Source: Pelagibacteraceae bacterium AG-337-G06 (GTDB taxonomy: Bacteria; Pseudomonadota; Alphaproteobacteria; Pelagibacterales; AG-422-B15). Taken from it: DNA of 64,000 bases. The position numbers and the translations under genes are program-made. Shown piece after piece: positions 19,112-29,254 of the stretch (positions are counted from its first letter, which is position 1; every line of letters starts with the position of its first letter). The notes under the pieces were generated by a model. It was not told the DNA's origin. It worked only from the letters and a program-made list of their open reading frames with translations, and did not search any database. The stretch covers positions 62,001 through 126,000 of the forward strand of contig QBZX01000003.1 of NCBI GenBank assembly GCA_003282175.1. The letters are read 5' to 3'.

Positions 19112-19674
19112 TGGTAAAACTCAATAAAATTTATACTAAAGCAGGAGATAAAGGTAAGACTGGCTTAGTAAATGGTAAACGAATTTTTAAAGATAATATT
19201 CGCATTAAAGCTTACGGAACAGTAGATGAGCTGAATTCGATACTTGGTATTGTCAATCTTTATACTAAAGCAAGTATAAAAAAAATAACTTCAGAAATTC
19301 AAAATGATCTTTTTGACTTAGGAGCAGATCTTGCAACACCTGTAGAAGCAAAACCTAAGTATAAGCCGCTTCGAATTACTAGTAATCAGGTTGAACGAAT
19401 AGAAAAAGTTATTGATAAATATAATAAAAAGTTAAAGCCCCTCAGTTCCTTTGTTTTGCCTGGAGGGAGTAAAGCTGCGTCATTTTTTCACAATGCCAGA
19501 ACTGTTGCAAGAAGAGCAGAAACACTCATTGTATCTTTATCAAAAAAAGAAAAAATTAATGAACAAGCACTTAAATATATCAATCGTTTATCAGATTTAT
19601 TTTTTGTATTATCTCGTGTAGAAAATGATAACGGAAAAAAAGATATTCTTTGGAAGCCTGGTAAGAATGTATAA
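19111..19674 (+). CDS. cob(I)yrinic acid a,c-diamide adenosyltransferase (PduO type)
   Basis: KIYTKAGDKGKTGLVNG, KAYGTVDELNSILG, LPGGSKAASFFHNARTVARRAE motifs. Confidence 0.95.
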   Translation: MVKLNKIYTKAGDKGKTGLVNGKRIFKDNIRIKAYGTVDELNSILGIVNLYTKASIKKITSEIQNDLFDLGADLATPVEAKPKYKPLRITSNQVERIEKVIDKYNKKLKPLSSFVLPGGSKAASFFHNARTVARRAETLIVSLSKKEKINEQALKYINRLSDLFFVLSRVENDNGKKDILWKPGKNV

Positions 19675-19713
19675 ATATGTTTACTCAAATTAAAAAGGTA
19701 TTATAAAACAGTT

Positions 19714-20463
19714 ATGAAAATTTTAGTTCCCGTAAAACGAGTTATCGATCCGTATGTAAATATTAGAGTTAAATCTGACGAAACTGGTGTCGAAACTGAG
19801 AACGTAAAAATGTCAATGAATCCCTTCTGCGAAATTGCAGTTGAGGAAGCTATCAGATTGAAGGAAGCTGGGAAAGCTGAAGAAATAATTGCTGTTTCAA
19901 TTGGAAATCAGTCTTGTCAAGAAACTATAAGGACAGCACTAGCCATGGGTGCAGATAGAGGAATACATGTTTTAACTGAAGAAAAAATTGAGCCTATATC
20001 AATCGCAAAAATTTTATCTAAGATTTGTGAACAAGAATCTCCAGGACTAGTTATCTCTGGTAAGCAAGCAATTGATGGTGACAATAACCAGACGGGACAA
20101 ATGTTAGCAGCACTAACTGATATGCCTCAAGGTACGTTTGCATCAAAAATTGAAATTGACTCAGATAAGGTTAAAGTTACTCGAGAAATTGACGGTGGCT
20201 TACAAACAGTAAGCCTAAACATGCCGGCTATTATCACAACCGACTTAAGATTAAATGAGCCTCGATATGCTTCACTTCCAAATATAATGAAAGCAAAGAA
20301 AAAACCTATTGATCAAAAATCACCAGAGGATTACGGCATTGATGTCACCCCTAGAGTGAATGTGCTAAAAGTTATAGAGCCTCCAAAGAGAGAAGCGGGC
20401 ATTAAAGTAGAAAATATTTCTGAATTAGTTGAAAAACTTAAAAACGAGGCAGGTGTTATATGA
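19714..20463 (+). CDS. etfB: electron transfer flavoprotein beta subunit
   Basis: [58 protein letters not shown]. Confidence 0.97.
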   Translation: MKILVPVKRVIDPYVNIRVKSDETGVETENVKMSMNPFCEIAVEEAIRLKEAGKAEEIIAVSIGNQSCQETIRTALAMGADRGIHVLTEEKIEPISIAKILSKICEQESPGLVISGKQAIDGDNNQTGQMLAALTDMPQGTFASKIEIDSDKVKVTREIDGGLQTVSLNMPAIITTDLRLNEPRYASLPNIMKAKKKPIDQKSPEDYGIDVTPRVNVLKVIEPPKREAGIKVENISELVEKLKNEAGVI

Positions 20464-21389
20464 CAACATTATTTTTTATTGAACATGCAAATGGACAAGT
20501 AAGTGACCAAAGTTTAAAGGCAATCTCAGCTACGTCTCAAATAGATGGTGATGTTCACGGGCTAATTGTGGGATCAGATATAGACTCTGTCGTTGCTGAA
20601 GCTTCTAAAATAGAGGGACTAAGTAAGCTAATGCATTTAGATGACGATAGCTTTAATAACATACTGGCAGAAAATCTAACCCAATTAATACTAAATGTAT
20701 CTGGAGATTATGAATACTTTTTAGCTGCGGCTACCACGACTGGAAAAAATGTTATGCCTAGACTTGCAGCAAAATTAGATGTCTCTCAGATCTCTGAAAT
20801 CATTGCAATTGAAGGACCCGATACTTTCATTAGAACAATTTATGCTGGTAATGCTATCGCTACAGTTCAAACTAGTGATCCAAAAAAGGTTCTAACTGTG
20901 AGGCCTACTGCTTTTAAATCAGCGGCTATGGGATCCTCCGGTTGTGAGATAACAAAAATAAATGCTGAAAATATGCCATCGATTTCTGAATTCATAGGAG
21001 AAGAGTTAACTAAATCGGATAGACCAGAACTAACCTCTGCGAAAACTATAATTTCTGGTGGACGTGGAATGCAAAATGGCGAAAACTTTGAACTCTTAGA
21101 CAAAGTAGCTGAAAAACTTGGAGCTGCCGTAGGGGCTTCAAGAGCTGCAGTAGATGCAGGCTTTGTTCCAAATGATTATCAAGTTGGGCAAACTGGAAAA
21201 GTAGTGGCCCCTGAATTATATATTGCCGTGGGAATATCAGGAGCAATCCAGCATCTTGCTGGTATGAAAGATTCAAAGGTGATAGTTGCAATCAACAAAG
21301 ATGAAGAAGCTCCAATTTTTGATGTCGCTGATTACGGATTAGTAGCTGACTTGTTTCAGGTGTTGCCAGAATTAGAACAAGCTCTTTAA
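20460..21389 (+). CDS. etfA: electron transfer flavoprotein alpha subunit
   Basis: [70 protein letters not shown]. Confidence 0.97.
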   Translation: MTTLFFIEHANGQVSDQSLKAISATSQIDGDVHGLIVGSDIDSVVAEASKIEGLSKLMHLDDDSFNNILAENLTQLILNVSGDYEYFLAAATTTGKNVMPRLAAKLDVSQISEIIAIEGPDTFIRTIYAGNAIATVQTSDPKKVLTVRPTAFKSAAMGSSGCEITKINAENMPSISEFIGEELTKSDRPELTSAKTIISGGRGMQNGENFELLDKVAEKLGAAVGASRAAVDAGFVPNDYQVGQTGKVVAPELYIAVGISGAIQHLAGMKDSKVIVAINKDEEAPIFDVADYGLVADLFQVLPELEQAL

Positions 21390-21926
21390 TTAGTTTAACG
21401 TTTCTCGAATAAAGTTTACAAAGTAGTCACTGTCCCATTCAGCTGGACCAATTAACTTAGCAATCTCATTACCATTCTGGTTAATAAAAATAGAGTGAGG
21501 TAACCCAGCCGCCCTTGCCTCTCTTGGGATATTGTTCTTATCATCAAAATAAATATCTAATTCTTCAATCTTATATTCTTTAAAAAAATTGATTGAATTT
21601 TTTTTTGGTCCTCGATCTAAACTAATTGGGAGGATTTGAAAAAGATCTTTATCAAATTTTTTTTGCAATCTATCTAAAGAAGGCATTTCTTCTTTGCAAG
21701 GTTCACACCATGTTGCCCAAAGATTAACTAAAATTAGTTTTCCCTCAAAATTTTTCAGATCCAATTCAGTACTATTTATATCTTGAAATTTACTGGAAAA
21801 ACCTTGCTTTTCATAAATGATAAGTTCATTAGCACTTAAGTATGAATTATATAAACTGTTGCAAAACAAGAGAATTATGGCATATACCATCAAAATTAAT
21901 CCGAACCTAAAGTTTTTAAGCAACAT
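21390..21926 (-). CDS. TlpA/ResA-like thiol:disulfide oxidoreductase
   Basis: ILVNLWATWCEPCKEEMPSLDRLQ (WCxxC), N-terminal membrane anchor. Confidence 0.92.
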   Translation of the reverse strand: MLLKNFRFGLILMVYAIILLFCNSLYNSYLSANELIIYEKQGFSSKFQDINSTELDLKNFEGKLILVNLWATWCEPCKEEMPSLDRLQKKFDKDLFQILPISLDRGPKKNSINFFKEYKIEELDIYFDDKNNIPREARAAGLPHSIFINQNGNEIAKLIGPAEWDSDYFVNFIRETLN

Positions 21927-21954
21927 AAATTGGAAAGTATAATCTTAAAGTAAA

Positions 21955-23352
21955 ATGTCTATAAAAAAAAATAAATTAAGAAACAGGTTTAAAAAACCAG
22001 TGAGCGCAGCCTTTGAAAAAATCAATTCTTCTATCGAATTTGATAAATTTTTATTCAATGAAGATATTGAGGCATCTATTGCTCATGCATCAATGCTCGG
22101 TTCACAAAAAATTATTTCAGTAAGTGATTCAAATAAAATCATAAGCGGGTTGAAAAAAATTAAATCTGAAATAAAAAATAATAAATTTAAGTTTGATAAT
22201 CAATTAGAAGATATTCATATGAATATTGAATACAGATTAAGTGAAATCATAGGTGATGTTGCAGGTAAGCTTCATACTGCGCGTTCAAGAAATGATCAAG
22301 TGATAACGGATCTGAAACTATGGATGAAAAAGGATAATGTATTAATTTCAAAAAAAATAAAAAGATTGAAAAACTCTTTAGTGAAGTCTGCAAATAAAAA
22401 TATTGAAATATTGCTACCAGGGCTTACACACTTTCAGTCTGCACAGCCTATATCTGCTGGCCATTATTTTATGGCTTACTATGAAATGTTTTCAAGAGAC
22501 ACTACTAGGTTTGAGGAGTCACTAAAAAGACTTGATGAAAATCCTCTAGGTGTTGGCGCACTCGCAGGAACTAATTTTTCTATAAATCGAAACAAAACTA
22601 CTAAAACCCTAGGCTTCAAAAAACCTACAAGAAACTCTCTAGATACAGTTTCGGACAGAGATTTTGTAATTGATTTTTTGTCAAGTGCTTCGTTACTTTC
22701 TATGCACCTGTCAAGGATCGCGGAAGAAATTGCGCTTTATTCTTCAGATCTAATTAACTTCTTCAAAATTGGTGATCAGTTAATGTCTAGCTCATCTATA
22801 ATGCCGCAAAAAAGGAATCCAGACGGTGCTGAGCTTATAAGAGCCAAAGCTTCTATTGCAATAGGCAATCTTTCATCGATGCTAAATCTAATGAAGTCAC
22901 TGCCTCTGACTTACAGTAAAGATCTTCAAGAAGATAAAATCTTAGTTACATCAACAAGTGAAACGTTGCATATTTGTTTAGATTGTATGGTTGAAATCAT
23001 TGACTCATTAGAAATTAACAAAAAATCTGCAGAGAAGATTATCTCTAAAACCTACATAAATGCTACTGAATTAGCAGATTGGCTTGTAATTAAGCTAAAT
23101 TATACTTTCAGAGATGCGCATAGTCTTACTGGGAAAATTGTAAATTTTGCTGAGAAAAAGAAATTATTCTTAAAAGATATTACACTTCGTGATTATAAAT
23201 CATTTGATCAAAATATTGATAAATCTTTATATGATTTCCTTAGTATAAAAAAAAGTGTTAATAATAAACAGAGTTACGGTGGTACTGCTATAAGTCAAAT
23301 AAAAAAAATGATTGCCATTGCTCGTAAGGAGATCAAAAATGAAAAGTATTAG
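21955..23352 (+). CDS. argH: argininosuccinate lyase
   Basis: GKLHTARSRNDQV, HFQSAQPISAGHY, GSSIMPQKRNPD-like SSSSIMPQKRNPDGAELIRAK. Confidence 0.97.
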   Translation: MSIKKNKLRNRFKKPVSAAFEKINSSIEFDKFLFNEDIEASIAHASMLGSQKIISVSDSNKIISGLKKIKSEIKNNKFKFDNQLEDIHMNIEYRLSEIIGDVAGKLHTARSRNDQVITDLKLWMKKDNVLISKKIKRLKNSLVKSANKNIEILLPGLTHFQSAQPISAGHYFMAYYEMFSRDTTRFEESLKRLDENPLGVGALAGTNFSINRNKTTKTLGFKKPTRNSLDTVSDRDFVIDFLSSASLLSMHLSRIAEEIALYSSDLINFFKIGDQLMSSSSIMPQKRNPDGAELIRAKASIAIGNLSSMLNLMKSLPLTYSKDLQEDKILVTSTSETLHICLDCMVEIIDSLEINKKSAEKIISKTYINATELADWLVIKLNYTFRDAHSLTGKIVNFAEKKKLFLKDITLRDYKSFDQNIDKSLYDFLSIKKSVNNKQSYGGTAISQIKKMIAIARKEIKNEKY

Positions 23353-23461
23353 TATTTTGATACTATTAATTTTTATATATGGTTGTGGCAAGAAAGGTTC
23401 ACTTGAGTACCCTCCAGTTGAGACAGGATATTTATATCAATCTTCAACTGTCAAGGTGTAG
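23339..23461 (+). CDS. lptM: small lipoprotein, LptM/YifL-like
   Basis: Manual translation MKSISILILLIFIYGCGKKGSLEYPPVETGYLYQSSTVKV*; lipobox IYGC followed by GKKGSLEYPP; overlaps the argH 3' end and precedes lysA by 2 nt. Below the ORF-track size cut-off. Confidence 0.8.
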   Translation: MKSISILILLIFIYGCGKKGSLEYPPVETGYLYQSSTVKV

Positions 23462-23463
23462 TT

Positions 23464-24696
23464 ATGTCAGAACTGAAATATGAAAATAATATTCTTAGAT
23501 TTGGGAATGTTAGTGTAGATGAAATCTCTGAAAAACACCAAACACCATTTTATTGTTACAGCAAAAGTGTGCTCACTAATAACTATAATAATTTTAATAA
23601 TGTATTTTCAGATCTCGATTACAAAATTTGTTTTTCTTTAAAATCAAATTCTAATCTCACACTATTAAGAATCTTGGCCTCGTTAGGTGCTGGTGCTGAT
23701 GTGGTATCTGAGTGGGAATTTAAAAAAGCAATTGAAGCAGGGATACCACCTCAAAAAATAGTATTTTCTGGAATTGGAAAAAGCGAAAATGAAATTAAGT
23801 ATGCAATTGCAAATGATTGCTTTCAAATTAATGTAGAGTCTTTAGCTGAGTTAAAAAAAATTAATCAGATAGCTGAAGGAATTGGTAAAGTTCAAAATAT
23901 TGGGATTAGGATAAATCCTGATGTACAATCTGATACGCATGAAAAAATAACAACTGGGAGTCTTGAAAATAAATTTGGAATATCTGTAAATGAAACTTTA
24001 GAGATATTTAATAAAACTAAAGAATTTTCCTCTCTTTCGATTACAGCTATTGCATTTCATATAGGCAGTAATATAAAAGATTTAAGTCCATTTAAAAATT
24101 CTTTTGAAGTTACTAAAAACTTAATTGATAAAATACAATTGAATTACAACTCGCTGAAAACTATTGATGTTGGCGGAGGAATAAGTCCCGAAGAAAGAAA
24201 TTTTAGCTTTAAAGATTATTACGATATTCTGATTTCATATTTTGATAAAGAAAGATTTAATTTTATCTTTGAGCCTGGGAGATTAATTGCAGCTGATGCA
24301 GGAATACTTGTTTCAAAAGTTCTTTATACTAAAATAAGTGAAGGAAAAAAATTTATTATAATTGATGCAGGTATGAATGATATGATGCGGCCTGCTTTAT
24401 ACGATGCAGAGCATGAAATTTTAACCTCAAAATTAAATGATTCAGATCACAACATTGAAACAGAAATAGTTGGACCAATATGTGAGTCTTCTGACAAATT
24501 TATGAGAACTACTAAATTTGCTAATATAGAAGAAGGAGATAATGTAGTTATTAAAAATGTTGGAGCCTATGGATCAACAATGAGTTCAAATTATAATGCC
24601 AGACCATTTATTGAAGAAATTTTAATTAATAAAGATGAAATTCAAATAATAAGAAAAAAACAGTCATTTGATGACTTCATAAAAAATGAACTTTAA
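23464..24696 (+). CDS. lysA: diaminopimelate decarboxylase
   Basis: CFSLKSNSNLTLLRILASLGAGADVVSEWE, FHIGSN, VGGGIS, FEPGRLI, GPICESSDKF motifs. Confidence 0.97.
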   Translation: MSELKYENNILRFGNVSVDEISEKHQTPFYCYSKSVLTNNYNNFNNVFSDLDYKICFSLKSNSNLTLLRILASLGAGADVVSEWEFKKAIEAGIPPQKIVFSGIGKSENEIKYAIANDCFQINVESLAELKKINQIAEGIGKVQNIGIRINPDVQSDTHEKITTGSLENKFGISVNETLEIFNKTKEFSSLSITAIAFHIGSNIKDLSPFKNSFEVTKNLIDKIQLNYNSLKTIDVGGGISPEERNFSFKDYYDILISYFDKERFNFIFEPGRLIAADAGILVSKVLYTKISEGKKFIIIDAGMNDMMRPALYDAEHEILTSKLNDSDHNIETEIVGPICESSDKFMRTTKFANIEEGDNVVIKNVGAYGSTMSSNYNARPFIEEILINKDEIQIIRKKQSFDDFIKNEL

Positions 24697-25079
24697 TTGT
24701 TAAATAATTCAGTTATTTGATTTACTAACAAACTAATAAAATTATTTATAGATTGGCTAACGGCAAAAGCATCAATCTTGATACTGTCAATTATCATACT
24801 TCCAAAAATAAATATAACTGGCACTATCAATACTAAAAATGGCAGTGGAATATTTTTCTGATTTTTATAAACTACTGGTAAATTTTGATCTGAAAGACTC
24901 TCTCTTATAATTTTCTCATTACTAATCTCATTTATTATTAGTTTTTTCTCGGCTTCATATGTCGTATTTTCATGAAACCATGAATGATTACACCTAGTAC
25001 ATTTAACTTGCCGACCATGACCGATATCGTCAATATTTACAACATAGCGAGCTGAACATGATGGACAAGAAATAATCAT
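24693..25079 (-). CDS. MJ0042-type zinc-ribbon domain membrane protein
   Basis: MIISCPSCSARYVVNIDDIGHGRQVKCTRCNHSWF, then one TM. Confidence 0.88.
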   Translation of the reverse strand: MIISCPSCSARYVVNIDDIGHGRQVKCTRCNHSWFHENTTYEAEKKLIINEISNEKIIRESLSDQNLPVVYKNQKNIPLPFLVLIVPVIFIFGSMIIDSIKIDAFAVSQSINNFISLLVNQITELFNN

Positions 25080-25133
25080 AAATTGTGTTAGTCTGTGTTA
25101 ATATTTAAACCTTGTTAGTGTAGCTTATTTAGT

Positions 25134-25715
25134 ATGTTAAATGTACAAAAATTGTATTACTTTTTTTTATTCCTATTTTCTTTATTGATACTAATTTTGA
25201 TCCATTTTAATATTTTCTTCTCGAGTGTTAAGACAGTAGATGACGGAAATCATAATCTAACCCAAGTAGATAGTATTGTTGTCTTAACAGGAGACAGATT
25301 CAGAATTGCTAAAGGGTTAGAACTTTTAAGTCAAAATCTTGGTAGCAAGCTTCTTCTATCTGGAGTTAATAAAGATATTACTCTCACAGAAATAAAAAAT
25401 GCTTTTCCAAATAATAATAAACTGTTTAATTGCTGTATTGAAATTGAATCGATCTCAGAAAATACCTTTGAAAATATAAGGGAAACATTCCTATGGATAA
25501 GAAATAATAACTATCGCAACACTATTATTGTTACATCAGATTATCACCTACCTCGAGTAAAATTAGAGTCAAAAAGGCTTATAAATAGCGAGAATATCTA
25601 TTATGTATCCACAAAAAACATCAGTGAAGAGCAATTTAGTCGAGTGAAAAAATTAGTGTTAGAATATATTAAATATTTAAGAACTTATATAAGTTTGAGC
25701 ATAGGGCTTTACTAA
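25134..25715 (+). CDS. YdcF/DUF218 family protein
   Basis: SIVVLTGDRFRIAKGLELL, TFENIRETFLWI, IIVTSDYHLPRVKLE motifs. Confidence 0.9.
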   Translation: MLNVQKLYYFFLFLFSLLILILIHFNIFFSSVKTVDDGNHNLTQVDSIVVLTGDRFRIAKGLELLSQNLGSKLLLSGVNKDITLTEIKNAFPNNNKLFNCCIEIESISENTFENIRETFLWIRNNNYRNTIIVTSDYHLPRVKLESKRLINSENIYYVSTKNISEEQFSRVKKLVLEYIKYLRTYISLSIGLY

Positions 25716-26449
25716 TGATCTACATAAATTCTTTTCTAGCTAACCTTGCTTTCTATATCGTATTGATTGCATGCTGCCTATTCGCACCAGTACTTTTTTT
25801 TCTACCTAAAAAACATATGTTAGGAATTATTCACTTTCAATCCGTTCATACAAGAATAAGCTTAAAACTATTTGCAAATCTTGAAATTGAATATCGAGGC
25901 CTTGAGAATATACCTAAAGAACGAAAATATTTAATTGCTTCTAAACATCAATCACTTGCCGAGGCAATATTTTTGAATGATGCAATTGAAACTCCGTCTA
26001 TAATTGCAAAAAAACAACTTTTATTAATTCCAGTAGTTGGCCTATGTTTTAAGAAAGCTAATTTTATTTATGTAGATAGACGAAAGGGCGAAACAAATAT
26101 TCAAGCAATGGTAAATTCTGCAAAAAGAAGTATGGACGCTGACCCACGACCACTTTTAATCTTTCCTGAAGGTACTAGAACACCGATAGGAGCAAAACGA
26201 CCATATAAATATGGCGTTACAGCTCTTTATGATGGTCTGAAAATCCCTTGTCTTCCAGTGGCAATAAATTGTGGGTACTTTTGGTCACGAAGAAGATTTC
26301 TTAGATACCCTGGTAGAATGGTCATTGAATTTCTAAAACCAATTGAAGCAGGTTTGGAAAAAGAAGTATTCACAAAAAAACTGTATGATGTAATAGAAAA
26401 TAAATCAGATGATTTATTATCTGAAGCTAGGATTAATTTTCCTAAATGA
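25715..26449 (+). CDS. plsC: 1-acyl-sn-glycerol-3-phosphate acyltransferase
   Basis: ASKHQSLAEA (HxxxxD-like acyltransferase box), FPEGTRTPIGAKRPYKYG. Confidence 0.9.
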   Translation: MIYINSFLANLAFYIVLIACCLFAPVLFFLPKKHMLGIIHFQSVHTRISLKLFANLEIEYRGLENIPKERKYLIASKHQSLAEAIFLNDAIETPSIIAKKQLLLIPVVGLCFKKANFIYVDRRKGETNIQAMVNSAKRSMDADPRPLLIFPEGTRTPIGAKRPYKYGVTALYDGLKIPCLPVAINCGYFWSRRRFLRYPGRMVIEFLKPIEAGLEKEVFTKKLYDVIENKSDDLLSEARINFPK

Positions 26450-27183
26450 AGAATGCCTATTTTAGGAGAATAATTTTCCTTGTTATTGCTATTTTATTTA
26501 TCTACTCAGCATATTGGCTTTTCATCTCAGTTCAATTTAAAACTCAAATAAAAAATAATCTAGATAATATGAATAGTAGTTACAGCAATATATCAATATC
26601 AGGTTACCCATATAGAATGAGTGCTCTTATTAATGACTTAATGTTCAGTAAATTTGAAAACAATTTTTTATCTAATATTAATTTTCATGATGTTAGAATT
26701 GATATGAACCCATTTCAAATTGATACTTTATATTTAAGAAGTAACCAAGTTGAAGGTTCAGATATAGCTAATAGCTTAGAATCTCTTTTTGATTTTAAAA
26801 ACCTTCAGGGCAAGATAGTTTTGAATGAAGGCATAGTTATGAAACTTTTGTTGATATCTGATTACCTTGATTTGAATTATAATGAATATAAAGTTGGCAC
26901 AATCAATCAACTTTTAATGAGGATAGATTTAGACGACCAGTCAGTTTACAAGATTGATTTTTCAGGGATTGCAAATGATTTCCTCAACTCATATATCGGG
27001 AAGACTAAGGTAAGTATTAATGGTGAAATTTCATCGATTACTTACAATGGCAGCTTACAGGTTGATATTATAGAAAATGAAAATCAAAATAAATTATTCA
27101 GTGCGCCTCTAACTGTTAATAATGGAAAAGTATCATTACTGTTTATGCCCTTATTAGATTTGAAGGACTTATCTTTTTTTTGA
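26446..27183 (+). CDS. DUF2125 domain-containing protein
   Basis: N-terminal TM, then ISGYPYRMSALINDLMFS; position next to tyrC fits alphaproteobacterial DUF2125 genes. Confidence 0.65.
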   Translation: MKNAYFRRIIFLVIAILFIYSAYWLFISVQFKTQIKNNLDNMNSSYSNISISGYPYRMSALINDLMFSKFENNFLSNINFHDVRIDMNPFQIDTLYLRSNQVEGSDIANSLESLFDFKNLQGKIVLNEGIVMKLLLISDYLDLNYNEYKVGTINQLLMRIDLDDQSVYKIDFSGIANDFLNSYIGKTKVSINGEISSITYNGSLQVDIIENENQNKLFSAPLTVNNGKVSLLFMPLLDLKDLSFF

Positions 27184-28095
27184 TCTGCCAAAATCAGCAT
27201 CTACAGTATCTTGTCCTGCTGAAATTATTTTGTCTCGTACTTTTCTTGTTTTTGAAAAGAGTTTATGTAGACTTTTGCCGTCTTCCCAACGAATTGATTT
27301 TTGTAAAGCAGTTAAATCCTCTGTAAATCTACTAATCATCTCCAACACAGCTTCCTTATTATTAAGAAATATATCTCTCCACATCGTTGGATCAGATGAT
27401 GCAATTCTAGTAAAGTCTCTAAAACCACTGGCACTATACTTAATGATGTCAGACTTTGTTACATTCTCGAGATCTGCAGCAGTAGATACAATATTATAAG
27501 CAATTAAGTGAGGTAAATGAGAAGTGATTGCCATTACTCTGTCATGTCTTTGAGGGGACATTACCTCAACATCGCTTCCTAATGATTTCCAAAGATTTTT
27601 TACTTTATTAATATGACTTTTTTTATTGTTTTTAAGTGGAGTGATTATGCACCACCTGTCATCAAATAATTCTGCAAACCCAGCACTTGGGCCACTTTTT
27701 TCTGTTCCAGCTATAGGGTGAGCGGGTATAAAAATATCATCATTACTTAAGAGAGGAATTATTTCGTTAATAGTTTTTTCTTTTGCAGAGCCGACGTCAG
27801 AGATAATTGTGCCTTTTGATATGTGAGGTATAATTTTTTTTATTATATTTGAATAACTACTTAAAGGAGTACAAATTATTATCAAATCTGACCCTCTTGC
27901 AGACTCCTCTAATTTATTACTTACCTTATCAACTAAGTTGAGTCTTTTAGATGTATTTCTGGTTTTAGAAGATCTGGAGTAACCCACTGTTTTAGAAGAG
28001 ATTTTATTTTTCTTTATAGACAGTGCTAGTGATGAACCAATCAAACCTAGCCCAATGATAGTAATTTGCTTAAATAGTTTTTTCTTATTTGTCAT
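27169..28095 (-). CDS. tyrC: prephenate/arogenate (cyclohexadienyl) dehydrogenase
   Basis: ITIIGLGLIGSSLALSIKK, DVGSAKEKTI, PAHPIAGTEKSGPSAGFAELFDDRWCIITP. Confidence 0.95.
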   Translation of the reverse strand: MTNKKKLFKQITIIGLGLIGSSLALSIKKNKISSKTVGYSRSSKTRNTSKRLNLVDKVSNKLEESARGSDLIIICTPLSSYSNIIKKIIPHISKGTIISDVGSAKEKTINEIIPLLSNDDIFIPAHPIAGTEKSGPSAGFAELFDDRWCIITPLKNNKKSHINKVKNLWKSLGSDVEVMSPQRHDRVMAITSHLPHLIAYNIVSTAADLENVTKSDIIKYSASGFRDFTRIASSDPTMWRDIFLNNKEAVLEMISRFTEDLTALQKSIRWEDGKSLHKLFSKTRKVRDKIISAGQDTVDADFGRSKKR

Positions 28096-29150
28096 TTATA
28101 AAAATCTTTGAAAGCCTTTATAACTTTCTTATTTTCGTTTGCTGTACCAATTGAAACCCTTACACAGCTTGGTAACTTATATTTGTCCATTAACCTAATA
28201 ATAATTGATTTAGATAAAAGATACTTATTTAGTTTAGATACAGATTTTCCTACATCTATAAGTAAAAAGTTAGCTCTACTATCATAAACTTTTATAGGCA
28301 GTTTACTTAATTCTTTATTCATAATGTTGAGCCACAATGTATTATGTTTTTTTGAATTGCTTGTATATTTTTTGTCTTTCAATGCTTGAATTCCTGCAAC
28401 TTGTGCCAATTGGTTCACATTAAAAGGTCCTCTGACTTTGTTCATAGAACTAATAATATTACTGTGAGCATAACACCAGCCTAGTCTAAGAGAAGCTAGT
28501 CCATATATTTTAGAAAATGTACGTGTAACAATTACATTTTTGTTTTTTTGAGCAAATTCAAGTCCATTTGAGTAATCATTATCAGTCATGTACTCAGCGT
28601 ATGCTGCATCAATTATAATCATAATTTTTTTTGGAATTTTTTTAATCATCACTGCAAGATCTTTTTTTGATAAATAAAAACCTGTAGGATTATTAGGCTG
28701 TGCAATAAAAATCATCTTTGTTTTTTTAGTGATAGATTTTAATAAACTTTCTAAATCCACCCGAAGATTTTTTGTTGCCGATCTCTTAATAACTCCACCA
28801 CTTATTTTGGAATAGATTTCGAACATTAAAAAGCTATGCTTTGGAACAATAACCTCATCACCTTTGTTTAAAAATAATTGACATGCAATACCAAGTATCT
28901 CATCTGAACCATTTCCAACAAAAAGATTGCTGCTCTTTAATTTGAAACTTTTAGATATAGCTTCTTTTAACTCAATACAATTACCGTCAGGATATTTATT
29001 CGTCTTAAGTCGGCTTTCTGAAATTGCTTTCTTTACACTAATACTGGGTCCAAAAGGTGACTCATTAGAAGACATTTTGACTACATCTTTTTTGCCTGGA
29101 ATTGATGAGATTCCACCTTCATAGATATTAATATTTTTTAAATTTTTCAT
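28092..29150 (-). CDS. hisC: histidinol-phosphate aminotransferase
   Basis: KMSSNESPFGPS, NKYPDGNC, VGNGSDEILGIACQ, QPNNPTGFYLS, RTFSKIYGLASLRLGW. Confidence 0.95.
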   Translation of the reverse strand: MKNLKNINIYEGGISSIPGKKDVVKMSSNESPFGPSISVKKAISESRLKTNKYPDGNCIELKEAISKSFKLKSSNLFVGNGSDEILGIACQLFLNKGDEVIVPKHSFLMFEIYSKISGGVIKRSATKNLRVDLESLLKSITKKTKMIFIAQPNNPTGFYLSKKDLAVMIKKIPKKIMIIIDAAYAEYMTDNDYSNGLEFAQKNKNVIVTRTFSKIYGLASLRLGWCYAHSNIISSMNKVRGPFNVNQLAQVAGIQALKDKKYTSNSKKHNTLWLNIMNKELSKLPIKVYDSRANFLLIDVGKSVSKLNKYLLSKSIIIRLMDKYKLPSCVRVSIGTANENKKVIKAFKDFYK

Positions 29151-29223
29151 ATAATAATTCGGTATAAATAGGTGAATATTGTTTATTTTGAAAGAAAATC
29201 TTTGAAATATTTAATCTTCTAAT

Positions 29224-29250
29224 TTGACATTACTGATTTGAATATATAAT
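29224..29250 (+). promoter_or_regulatory. sigma70-type promoter for metXW: TTGACA (29224-29229) - 15 nt - TATAAT (29245-29250)
   Basis: Exact consensus -35 and -10 hexamers immediately upstream of the riboswitch; the spacer is shorter than the usual 17 nt. Confidence 0.7.
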
Positions 29251-29254
29251 ACAG

